Shown here in pieces: positions 45,593-53,778 of a DNA stretch of 64,000 nt (positions within the stretch are counted from its first letter, which is position 1; each line of letters opens with the position of its first letter). The DNA lies in the NCBI GenBank assembly GCA_022844105.1, contig JALHMJ010000002.1, positions 357,836 to 421,835 on the forward strand, written 5' to 3'. This DNA comes from Hyphomicrobium sp. (GTDB lineage Bacteria > Pseudomonadota > Alphaproteobacteria > Rhizobiales > Hyphomicrobiaceae). A model generated the notes under the pieces. That model searched no databases. It saw only the letters and a program-made list of their open reading frames with translations, and was not told the DNA's origin. The translations under genes and the position numbers were made by a program.

Positions 45593-46623
45593 CTGGGCCT
45601 CTTGCGTGTTCGCTTCAGTGCCGTCAGCCGCTTGAAGAGCCGCGGTTTCTCCACCGGCACGACCGCTGTCGCCGTATCGCTGCGCGGGGCCGGCAACTGG
45701 GCCGGCTTCAATGTTTCGGTTGGCAAAGTCTGCGCCCCCATCACGCGATCGAGCTTCACCTTCAACTCCTCCTTGGCCGGCAATGCGGCCGCCAGGATCT
45801 CGTCCACTTTCCAAATGTCGAGCAGCTGGAAATGACTGGTACCGGCCTGAATGAGAATATCGGGCTGCTGCGTTTTCAACTTCTCGCAAATGATCGTGCG
45901 CTCGAAAATGAATGAAGCGGCGAATAGCGCCTCTGTTGCCGTTGGGTGCGCTCGGTTGGGGGCGGGAACCGGGACCCCCGACACATCGATTGCGATCGTG
46001 ATATCCGTTCCCTCGCGAACGAGATCGAAAGGCAGCGGATTGACCAGTCCGCCATCGACGTAGGCTCGGTCGCCGATCATGATCGGCTCAAACACGGCCG
46101 GCAGCGCCATGCTCGCCGCGACCGCCTGGCGCAAGGAGCCCGTCTCGAACACACGCGCCTCCAGCGCATAGAAGTCGGTCGCGACAACCTTGAATGGGAT
46201 CGACAACTGCGCGAAATCGCGCGCCACTTTGGCCGGGTAAATGAAATCGAGTACCGCTTCTGGCGACAAGACCGCATTCAGAGGCGAGAAGAGTCGCGAA
46301 ACCCGGGGTAGTGTGCGCGCTCGAGCGGCGAAGAGATCGCGCATCAAATCGAACTTGCCGGATAAAACTTCAAGCATTTGCGCGCGGATTTCGCGCGCCG
46401 ACATGCCCGATGCATAGGCCGCACCAATCACCGCACCGATCGATGTCCCAGCCATCACCCTCGGCCGGAGCCCCAATTCGTCAAACGCTTCCAGCATGAC
46501 AACGTGTGCCAGCCCACGCGCCCCGCCGCCTCCCAAGGCGAGCCCGATGGCGGGGCCGCTGGAGTGCGGCAGCCGAACAGGGCCGGTTGCAGTGACAGGG
46601 ATCGCGGAAGTGTCGTTTATCAT
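45589..46623 (-). CDS. Patatin-like phospholipase (RssA-like)
   Basis: A 344-residue patatin-fold serine hydrolase. The oxyanion motif GLALGGGGARGLAH is near residues 27-40, the nucleophile in AGTSIGAVIGA near residue 60, and the catalytic Asp in YVDGGLVNPLP near 190. The C-terminal ~60 residues are Pro/Lys-rich. Likely hydrolyses phospholipids or acyl esters at the cytoplasmic membrane. The neighbouring 2-hydroxyacid dehydrogenase gene upstream is separated by a terminator. Confidence 0.9.
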   Translation of the reverse strand: MINDTSAIPVTATGPVRLPHSSGPAIGLALGGGGARGLAHVVMLEAFDELGLRPRVMAGTSIGAVIGAAYASGMSAREIRAQMLEVLSGKFDLMRDLFAARARTLPRVSRLFSPLNAVLSPEAVLDFIYPAKVARDFAQLSIPFKVVATDFYALEARVFETGSLRQAVAASMALPAVFEPIMIGDRAYVDGGLVNPLPFDLVREGTDITIAIDVSGVPVPAPNRAHPTATEALFAASFIFERTIICEKLKTQQPDILIQAGTSHFQLLDIWKVDEILAAALPAKEELKVKLDRVMGAQTLPTETLKPAQLPAPRSDTATAVVPVEKPRLFKRLTALKRTRKRPS

Positions 46624-46660
46624 GCATCGCCTCGTTGAAGACAGGATGGCGGCGATCGCT

Positions 46661-46700
46661 AAAATAACAAGGGCCGGACGACGAAGTCATCCGGCCCTTG
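46661..46700 (-). terminator. Terminator of the hydroxypyruvate reductase gene
   Basis: On the minus strand CAAGGGCCGGA-(11 bases)-TCCGGCCCTTG followed by TTATTTTAG: an 11-pair perfect stem with a U-rich tail, 26 bases after the dehydrogenase stop. It insulates the patatin gene downstream. Confidence 0.85.
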
Positions 46701-46725
46701 CACAAATACGGAGCGGTCTAGTCGA

Positions 46726-47694
46726 CTACGCCAATTTGAACGGCATATCCTTGCCGGCGAAGAACGCATCGATGTTGTCGAGGGCTTCATACCCCATCTG
46801 GTTGCGCGCCTCGATGGCGGCTGAACCCAGGTGGGGGAACAAAAAGGTGTTGGGCAGGTCGTAATAGCCCTCGTTGATCTTCGGTTCGCCGGCAAAGACG
46901 TCGAGGCCGGCGTACGCCAGACGACCCGACTTCAACGCCGCAATCATGTCTTCGTCATTGACGAGATCACCGCGCGCCGTGTTCACAACAATCGCGCCCT
47001 TCGGCAGCTTACTGATGGTGGCAGCATTGAAGAAGCCGCGTGTCTCAGGCGTCGAAGGCGCATTGATCGAGAAGAACTGCGAGACCGTGAGCAGGCTATC
47101 GAGGCTGTCGTGATACGTGGCGTTGTACTTTGCCTCGACCTCGGGCTTGGCGCGGTAGATGTCGTAATAGTGGACATCCATGTCAAAGCCCCGCGCGCGC
47201 TGCGCCAGTGCCTGACCAATTTTGCCGAAGCCGTAAATTCCCAGCGTCTTGTTATCGAGGCGCTGCCCGACAAGTTGCAGCGGCTGCCAGCCGGGCCAGC
47301 GGCGCTGCCGGATCATGGCCTCGCCCTCGCCGGCGCGACGCGCGGCTCCAAGCAGCAGCAGCATGGCAATCTCGGCAGTCGCGACCGTCACGCCGTGCGG
47401 CGCGTTGCCGACCTTGATGCCCCGCTGCTTACAAGCTTCCAAATCGATGTGATCGAAACCGATCGAGAAAGTCGAGATGCACTTGATGTTCTCAGGTATC
47501 CGCTCGATGACGTCGGCACGGCACTTTTCGTTGAGCGTGAGCAAAAGCGCATCGACCGACTTGGCCGTTTCCAGCATCTCATCAATCGTGATCTTGGGAT
47601 CATCGCCGTGCGCGATGACATCGTATGTCGCCCGGGCGCGCTCCATGACGGCATCGGGAAGGGGCCAGGTGATCAGAATTTTCTTCTTTGACAT
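46726..47694 (-). CDS. hprA: Glycerate dehydrogenase / hydroxypyruvate reductase
   Basis: Reduces hydroxypyruvate to glycerate (and glyoxylate to glycolate) with NAD(P)H; in serine-cycle methylotrophs this is a central step. The 322-residue protein closely resembles, from memory, the structurally known Hyphomicrobium methylovorum enzyme, including ILITWPLP near the start, IGFDHIDLEAC, NAPHGVTVATAEIAMLLLLG and EGYYDLPNTFLFPHLGSA. The nucleotide loop is GIYGFGKIGQAL; Arg in TARGDLV, Glu in FAGEPKINE and His in PHLGSA form the active site. No other serine-cycle gene is in the window, so the pathway is inferred. Confidence 0.93.
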   Translation of the reverse strand: MSKKKILITWPLPDAVMERARATYDVIAHGDDPKITIDEMLETAKSVDALLLTLNEKCRADVIERIPENIKCISTFSIGFDHIDLEACKQRGIKVGNAPHGVTVATAEIAMLLLLGAARRAGEGEAMIRQRRWPGWQPLQLVGQRLDNKTLGIYGFGKIGQALAQRARGFDMDVHYYDIYRAKPEVEAKYNATYHDSLDSLLTVSQFFSINAPSTPETRGFFNAATISKLPKGAIVVNTARGDLVNDEDMIAALKSGRLAYAGLDVFAGEPKINEGYYDLPNTFLFPHLGSAAIEARNQMGYEALDNIDAFFAGKDMPFKLA

Positions 47695-47960
47695 GGGTTG
47701 CGTATCCTACCCGGGGTTCGACTTTCGTTGAGGATCGCCCCTATTGCCGCAAGGTCAGGTCCCTGACAAGGGCCCAGCGGCCCAGTCGGCGTCGTTGCAG
47801 CGCGACACGGCGACTTACGAATTCTTCACCCTCATCAGCGACAATTCTAAGGGCGTTGCATGTGCCTCCAAGTGCCCTCGATGTGTCAAGCGCACCGATT
47901 CGGACAGCCGACACCCATCGGACCCGAGCCCAACACCAGCCCATCCAAGGGAGCCCGCCG

Positions 47961-48341
47961 ATGCGTGCGGTCGTTATTTTTCTGGCGCTGCTCGTCGCGG
48001 GTAAAATCTGGACGCAGGACAAACTGCATCAGGAAGCCGCCAACGAGGCCCTGCTGGCAGCCTATAAACTCCATGCTGAAGCCGCGTGTGTCGCGCGGCC
48101 GCAAAAGGATGCGCGCGGCATGCCTGTCGCCGTCGGTTCGGTCGACTGGAAGCGATCGGAAGCGGCGGAAGTCCTGCTCGGAAATCCTCGTCTCAGCGTG
48201 CCGGTTTGGCAGTTCGACCACCCGCAGTGGAACGAGCGCTATAAAAATCCAATCGTGCGCCTGACCGTGGGTGACCGATTCTCGCGGCTCGCCTGCGACT
48301 ACGACGTCATGACCGGTACGGCGGAATTGCTGGTTCTCTAG
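47961..48341 (+). CDS. Small membrane-anchored protein, function unknown
   Basis: A 126-residue protein with one N-terminal hydrophobic segment (MRAVVIFLALLVAGKIW), either an uncleaved anchor or a signal. Two cysteines (ACVARP and LACDYD) may form a disulfide. No family recognised. AAGGGAG precedes the ATG by seven bases, a good start. It is flanked by genes on the opposite strand, so it is probably monocistronic. Confidence 0.6.
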   Translation: MRAVVIFLALLVAGKIWTQDKLHQEAANEALLAAYKLHAEAACVARPQKDARGMPVAVGSVDWKRSEAAEVLLGNPRLSVPVWQFDHPQWNERYKNPIVRLTVGDRFSRLACDYDVMTGTAELLVL

Positions 48342-48363
48342 CCGCAACAGCCAATCGCAGACG

Positions 48364-49047
48364 TCAGCGCCGTCGGGCCTGTATGGCAATCTGCGTCATG
48401 AAGAGATGGTCGAGGCGGCCCGACGACCAGCGTGACAACAGCTCTACACGTGGTGAAAACGGATTGACCGGCCCGACGTGTTCGATGCGAAAACCAGCCA
48501 CTTCAAACATTGCCGCGAACGTCGCGGGCGTGAACCAGCGCAGATGCGTGCGATCGAATACGCCCTGATCGGCCAGATCAAAGCGCCCCTTCACCAGTTC
48601 GCGCAGGACCTTCCAATGAGCTATGTTTGGCGAGCTTGCGAGCACCAGGCCACCGGGCCGGACAAACCGCGACAGGCGGCGCAAGAGTTGGGCAGGCTCG
48701 ACGAGATGCTCCAGCACCTCCGATAAGATGAGTGCATCGAATTCGGCAGGCTGCCAGTCGAACTCCATTCGCTCCACGTCACCAACGCGAACCTCGGACA
48801 GAACGTCGCGCGCCGCATTGGCGTAGCTCTCCATCAGCTCCACACCGACGTAGCGGCCAGCCCGGCCGCGCGCCAGTGCGAGCGCACCCGTCGCTCCGTT
48901 GCCGCACCCGATTTCGAGCACGCGCGCATCCGGGTCGCGCGGCAAAAGCCGGACGAAATCAGCGCGAGCATTGGTGAAGTAGTTGGTCGCCTTGCCTTCG
49001 TAGGCCGAGACCAAATGGCCGGCCGGAGACAGCGTTTCACTCGTCAC
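48364..49047 (-). CDS. Class I SAM-dependent methyltransferase
   Basis: A 227-residue methyltransferase of the Methyltransf_11/23 type: motif I VLEIGCGNGATG near residue 43, VGVELME for the ribose acidic residue, and the post-motif LILSEVLEHLVEP. The late segment DRTHLRWFTPATF is typical of polysaccharide-cluster methyltransferases of this group. It lies directly upstream of, and divergent from, the exopolysaccharide locus across the AT-rich spacer, which suggests but does not prove a role in sugar methylation. Confidence 0.85.
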   Translation of the reverse strand: MTSETLSPAGHLVSAYEGKATNYFTNARADFVRLLPRDPDARVLEIGCGNGATGALALARGRAGRYVGVELMESYANAARDVLSEVRVGDVERMEFDWQPAEFDALILSEVLEHLVEPAQLLRRLSRFVRPGGLVLASSPNIAHWKVLRELVKGRFDLADQGVFDRTHLRWFTPATFAAMFEVAGFRIEHVGPVNPFSPRVELLSRWSSGRLDHLFMTQIAIQARRR

Positions 49048-49321
49048 TTACAAACTCCCCGCATCGAAATACAGACCGATGATAGTCACCACACCTCAAT
49101 GACCCGTTTATGAGAAAGGCAGAAATAGAAAACAAAACGTTTCGTTCGAGCTGGCAATTACTTACAATACGTAAATATAAGAAATTACGCGGCTTTTTTG
49201 ATTCCGCGTTAGGTCGCTTTTAATACTAACAGGTCTCTGTTGAAAGGTGCAGGTGAGGCACGTCTTGCGACGCGCCAATACCATTGCTGTTTCGCGCTTG
49301 TGTGAATTTTGAGTATTGCGT
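49048..49321 (+). promoter_or_regulatory. AT-rich divergent control region of the exopolysaccharide locus
   Basis: 274 bases clearly poorer in GC than the rest of the window, especially 49100-49230, between the methyltransferase and the exporter lipoprotein genes. It contains a TTACAATACGTAA-like near-palindrome (about 49163-49176) and several T-runs. It probably holds promoters and regulator sites; no factor can be named. Confidence 0.6.
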
Positions 49322-49909
49322 ATGTCACTGTTCAACGCGTGCAAAGGCTGGCTGGCAGCAAGTTCTGCCGCAGTGCTCCTTGCGGCCTGCGCCGATGACA
49401 TCGGCCCAGCGCCTGCCAGTTTCATAAGCGACGGAGCTCCCTCGGCTCTCGGCGCTGCCTACCGGCTTGGCATCGGCGACAAGCTCAAGATCAACGTTTT
49501 CGGCGAAGAGAGCCTGTCCGGCGCGGTCGAAGTGAACGCAGCAGGACAAGTGGCCCTCCCTCTCGCCGGCGAAGTCCCGGCGGAAGGCAAGACAATCACT
49601 CAGTTCCGCGAGTTGGTCGCCAACCGTCTCGCCGACGGCTACTTGAAAAATCCCAAGGTCACGATCGACATCACGAATTATCGCCCCTTCTACATCCACG
49701 GCGAAGTGAAGAACGGCGGCGAGTTTTCCTACAAGACAGGTTTGAAATTGCGAGACGCGGTCGCCATGGCAGGCGGCTTCACGTACCGCGCCAATCAATC
49801 CTACGCCATCGTCACACGTGACGGCACCGGCGAGGTTCGCGTGCCATCCGACGGCACGGTTCCGATCCTGCCCGGCGACAACGTACGAATACCAGAACGC
49901 TTCTTTTAA
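49322..49909 (+). CDS. Minimal outer-membrane polysaccharide export (OPX/Wza-like) lipoprotein
   Basis: A 195-residue lipoprotein: lipobox LAAC with lipidated Cys23, a Poly_export domain (about 48-130, YRLGIGDKLKINVFGEESLSG cut short here to YRLGIGDKLKINVFG) and a single SLBB-like beta-grasp segment (RPFYIHGEVKNGGEF, near 122). Full Wza is about 380 residues and ends in the helices that form the outer-membrane pore; these are missing. The adjacent beta-barrel gene may supply the pore, as in the Myxococcus WzaX/WzpX arrangement. The ATG at 49322 is first in the transcript after the AT-rich region. Confidence 0.9.
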   Translation: MSLFNACKGWLAASSAAVLLAACADDIGPAPASFISDGAPSALGAAYRLGIGDKLKINVFGEESLSGAVEVNAAGQVALPLAGEVPAEGKTITQFRELVANRLADGYLKNPKVTIDITNYRPFYIHGEVKNGGEFSYKTGLKLRDAVAMAGGFTYRANQSYAIVTRDGTGEVRVPSDGTVPILPGDNVRIPERFF

Positions 49910-49933
49910 ACACCCTAGCGAGCGCCGAACCCC

Positions 49934-51301
49934 GTGAAGCTCAGGCCTACCAATGCAGACCTTCCAAGGCCGCGCCGCGATGCGCAGGCCTTTGCCTGCT
50001 TGGCCACCGCCGCAGCCTTTTCCGCCATGCCGTTCGCCGACGCTGCCGCCATCGACATCGACCACAATGCCGACCTGATCACCGATACGATCGCCAGCCA
50101 GGAAATGCGCCGCGATTGGCTGGACAGCCAGAAGAACGGCGCCACCACCGTCGATCAGGCCGACCGTGGCTTTGCGGCTCCGGACGGTTTTCAGATGGGC
50201 AACTTCATCATTTACCCATCGGTCACCGAAACGATTGCCTACGACACCAACATATACGGTACCGCCACCGATCCAGTCGCCGACTGGCGCTTCATCACCA
50301 CGCCGACGCTTTCCATACAATCTCAGCTCCCCCGGCATCAGCTCGACGTGTCGATCTTCGGGCGCTTCATGAACTTCGCCGACAACACGGACCAGGACTA
50401 CGCCAACTTCGGCGGCACGGCGCGTGGCGCACTCCACATCGACCATGCCCATACTCTGGCTGTCACCGCCATCGCCAAGCGCGAGCATGAAGAGCGGGGC
50501 GAGATCACGGCGTCGCAGTCAGCCGCCGAGCCCGTCCCTTTCGATCAATTCCGTGCATCCATCGGTCTCACGCGTGATGCCGGCCGGATCTACGGCACGC
50601 TCGCCGCAACGGCGGAGAAGCTGGACTACCACAGCGTCAAAGCTCTCGACGGCACCACCCTCAACCAGGATTACCGCGACCAGGACATCTACGCCGCACA
50701 ACTGCGGGCAGGTTATCGGATCTCACCGGGCTTCGACTTCATCACCAAGCTGCGCGGAATTCGGCAGTTCAATGAGCCGGAATCACCAGGGCAGCCTAAT
50801 CGCGATTCCACTGGCTATGAAATCTCGGCCGGGCTCGCCTTCGAAACCGATCCCCTCTTGCGTTGGCGGATCCTCGGCGGCTACGGCGTCCGAAATTACG
50901 ACAGTTCTGATCTGCAGAACGTGTCCTCCTCGCTCGTTGAAGCGCAGGTTCAGTGGCTCGCCACGTCCCGCTTGACAGTCACGGGAAATGCGTCGCGCGC
51001 CATTGCCGATGAGTTCGGCGCCGATGACAATGGCCGGATCGAAACGTCCGCCAATGTCACGGCTGAATATGAACTCTGGCACGACTTGGTTGGCTCGGTC
51101 GAACTTGGCGTTGCGGACGTGGACTTCATCGGCACGGATCGAGAAGACCAGATCCTCAAGGCCGGTGCCAGCCTTCAGTACTTCTACACAAAGAACTGGC
51201 TATTCAACCTCGGGTACACCTTCGAAACCAGAAATTCCAACGAGTCCACCTACGATCTCGACCGCAGCGTCGTGCGCGTAGGCGGAACCCTTAAATTTTA
51301 A
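49934..51301 (+). CDS. Outer-membrane beta-barrel protein of the exopolysaccharide locus
   Basis: A 455-residue protein with a signal peptide (cleavage near ADAAA, residue 39) and alternating amphipathic strands throughout, ending in aromatic F (GGTLKF), the barrel-assembly signal. It resembles the BBP2_2/DUF2320 family of exopolysaccharide clusters. The start is GTG at 49934, 24 bases after the OPX stop. Its place between OPX and the co-polymerase suggests it is the polymer's outer-membrane channel. Confidence 0.85.
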   Translation: MKLRPTNADLPRPRRDAQAFACLATAAAFSAMPFADAAAIDIDHNADLITDTIASQEMRRDWLDSQKNGATTVDQADRGFAAPDGFQMGNFIIYPSVTETIAYDTNIYGTATDPVADWRFITTPTLSIQSQLPRHQLDVSIFGRFMNFADNTDQDYANFGGTARGALHIDHAHTLAVTAIAKREHEERGEITASQSAAEPVPFDQFRASIGLTRDAGRIYGTLAATAEKLDYHSVKALDGTTLNQDYRDQDIYAAQLRAGYRISPGFDFITKLRGIRQFNEPESPGQPNRDSTGYEISAGLAFETDPLLRWRILGGYGVRNYDSSDLQNVSSSLVEAQVQWLATSRLTVTGNASRAIADEFGADDNGRIETSANVTAEYELWHDLVGSVELGVADVDFIGTDREDQILKAGASLQYFYTKNWLFNLGYTFETRNSNESTYDLDRSVVRVGGTLKF

Positions 51302-51321
51302 CCGGCAGATCCACGAACGCC

Positions 51322-53598
51322 ATGAGCATGGTCGACACAGGCATGGAAGATGAAGGACGCGGGGCAATCAGCCTCGAGCGTGTCTTCAATGCCGTGCGCC
51401 GGCGCCTGCCGCTCATTGGTGCCGTCGCAGCGCTCGTCACGGTCGCCGGCGTTCTCTTCTCGATGACCCTGTCCAATCGCTACGAAGGCGTCGCCGTCGT
51501 CCAGATCGACCCCCGCAAGAAGACGATCTCGCAAGTCGATAGCGTCATCGAGGACTTGCGCGGCGACAGCGCATCGATCGACAGCGAAGTCGAAGTCCTA
51601 TCTTCCCGCGCGATAGCGCTCCAGGTCATCGATATTCTGAATCTTCGCGACGACGATGAATTCGGCCCACGCTCCAGGATTCGTCAAATTTTCAGCGTTC
51701 TCGGCCTCGATCAATATCTGGCGCAGGAACAGCCTCGTGCTGCCGCGACAGAGATGTCAACGACCGCTGGCCGCCTCGACCGCGATCCGAACGGCACGCG
51801 AGTCGGCAAATCGCATCCCGGCGAGGTGACGCCTGAGCGCGATGAACTCGCAGCCGCCTTCCAGGACCGGCTCAAGGTTGCGCGCGTTCGTACGACGTTG
51901 CTGCTCGAAATCAAATTCAGCGCCGCCGATCCCGTCAAGGCGGCGCGCATCGCCAACACCATTGCCGAGGTGTATCTCGCCAACAATCTGGCCAACAAGA
52001 AACAGGCGTCCGGATTTGCCACCGAACTCCTCGAAACCAAGCTGAACGAGATGCAGAAACGCGTGGCCGACGCCGAGCGGAAGGCGGCAATGTTCAAGTC
52101 CGATAACAACATCTTCGATTCGGAAGGCAACATCCTCTCCGAGAAGGAGCTGGCTCGGCTGATGGAGCAGACGGTCACCGCTCGCAACACCACCGCCCAA
52201 TCCAAGGCCAAGTACGAAAACGCCCAGCGTCTCGCGAAGATCGACGGCGGGACCGCGACCATCGCCGAGGTCCTCGACAGCAACACGGTCCGGGGCTTGA
52301 AGGAATCGGTTTCGTCTGCACGCAAGCGTATGGCAGAGTTGCAAACGCGCTATGGTCCTCGTCACCCGGAGATGCAGAAGGTCAAAGCGGAAGTCGGCGA
52401 AGCCGAACGCCAATTAGCCGACGAAATCACGCGCCAGGTTTCCAACCTCCGCAACGAGTATGTCGTTTCCGAACGCCAAGAAATGCAGCTCCGCCAGGCG
52501 CTGACGACCCTCAAGGAACAGGAAGCTGCGGCCAAGGACGCGAACGTTAGATTGATGGAGTTGCAGCGTGAAGCCACCACGTCCAAGCAGCTCTACGAAG
52601 CCCTGCTCACTCGTTACAAGCAGACCTCGGAAACGCAAGATCTCCAGCTGCCCGACGCCCGCATCGTCGAACAGGCGGACACGCCCCTATTCCCATCATC
52701 GCCAAAGCGTACGCAGATCATCCTCATCGCCATGTTTGCCGGTCTTGGCCTCGGCATCATGCTGGCGCTCGGACTGGAATTCGCCACCCCAGGCGTAAGC
52801 CATCCCGACGATGTCGAGCGCAGCTTTGAAGTCGCTCATCTCGCCTCCGTTCCCGCAATGCCGGCTGCAAGTGCGCTGGACCCGCTGCGCGCAATCCGGC
52901 TCGTGCTGGCCGAACCTCGCGGCATCTTTGCCGAAAGCGTGCGTGGCATCCGCCGCGAACTGGACATGCGTCATCGAAGCGGAAAATCTCGCATCATCAT
53001 GCTCGCTTCAAGCCTGCCCGGTGAAGGCGCCGACATCATCGCCTCGAACCTGGCTCACCATTACGCGTTGACCGGTCAGCGCGTGCTGCTCATCGACGGC
53101 GATCTGCGCCGGGCCCCGCTCACTCGCAAGCTGGCTCCGCAGCGGGCCTTCGGCCTTCTCGACACGCTCGTGCGCAACCAGCCCGTCGAAAGCGCCATCC
53201 TGCACGACACGGCATCGGGCCTTTACTTCCTGCCTGCGATGAGCCCGACGCCTCTCGACAGCGCCCGGCCGGAATTGCTGGCCTCCCGCCGCATGGCCGA
53301 GACGATGCATGCCCTCACCGAGCAGTTTGACATCGTCATCATCGACGCACCCCCGCTGTTGCCTGTCGTCGACGCCCGCATCCTGGCCGACTATGCCGAT
53401 CAGATCGTGTTCGTGACGACCTGGCGCCGAACACCCAAGCAGCTCGCAAAGCGGGCCCTCCACGCCCTCGGGTACAATCACGAGAAGGTCGCCGGCGTTG
53501 TCATGAACAGTGTCGCGCAACATGCGCTAGAAGATAGCTATGCCCTTGGCACGCGCATGAGCCCGGCCGCGGTCAAGCCCACACCGCGCGCCGCGTGA
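51322..53598 (+). CDS. Wzc/GumC-type polysaccharide co-polymerase with BY-kinase domain and altered Walker A
   Basis: A 758-residue inner-membrane protein. Membrane segments lie near residues 32-50 and 470-490, bracketing a periplasmic Wzz domain with long coiled coils (about 240-420) and the PLFPSSPKRTQ proline-rich motif before the second segment. The cytoplasmic domain resembles BY-kinases: Walker A' LLIDGDLRRAP and Walker B FDIVIIDAPP are intact, but Walker A reads SSLPGEGADIIASN, with Ala570 and Asp571 where Lys and Ser/Thr are expected. The C-terminus has only one Tyr (DSYALG), not a cluster. Chain-length control is likely; autokinase activity is doubtful. Confidence 0.92.
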   Translation: MSMVDTGMEDEGRGAISLERVFNAVRRRLPLIGAVAALVTVAGVLFSMTLSNRYEGVAVVQIDPRKKTISQVDSVIEDLRGDSASIDSEVEVLSSRAIALQVIDILNLRDDDEFGPRSRIRQIFSVLGLDQYLAQEQPRAAATEMSTTAGRLDRDPNGTRVGKSHPGEVTPERDELAAAFQDRLKVARVRTTLLLEIKFSAADPVKAARIANTIAEVYLANNLANKKQASGFATELLETKLNEMQKRVADAERKAAMFKSDNNIFDSEGNILSEKELARLMEQTVTARNTTAQSKAKYENAQRLAKIDGGTATIAEVLDSNTVRGLKESVSSARKRMAELQTRYGPRHPEMQKVKAEVGEAERQLADEITRQVSNLRNEYVVSERQEMQLRQALTTLKEQEAAAKDANVRLMELQREATTSKQLYEALLTRYKQTSETQDLQLPDARIVEQADTPLFPSSPKRTQIILIAMFAGLGLGIMLALGLEFATPGVSHPDDVERSFEVAHLASVPAMPAASALDPLRAIRLVLAEPRGIFAESVRGIRRELDMRHRSGKSRIIMLASSLPGEGADIIASNLAHHYALTGQRVLLIDGDLRRAPLTRKLAPQRAFGLLDTLVRNQPVESAILHDTASGLYFLPAMSPTPLDSARPELLASRRMAETMHALTEQFDIVIIDAPPLLPVVDARILADYADQIVFVTTWRRTPKQLAKRALHALGYNHEKVAGVVMNSVAQHALEDSYALGTRMSPAAVKPTPRAA

Positions 53599-53778
53599 CA
53601 TGGGTTCCAACCAGATCCTGATCAATTCGCAATCACGTATTCATACGAGCCTGAACGCGTCTGAATGAACCCTCTGCAATTTCAATCGAATTTTAGCGGA
53701 TTCAGTGCAACCTCGTCAGTGAAAGTGTAAGTCCACGGCGTTGTTCGATTGCGCCATGGACGCGTGTTTGGAGTTGTC

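Noticed and set aside
49150-49175. TGGCAATTACTTACA considered as a sigma-54 promoter
   Set aside because: The -12 element lacks the conserved GC at the right spacing, so it does not meet the TGGCAC-N5-TTGC pattern.
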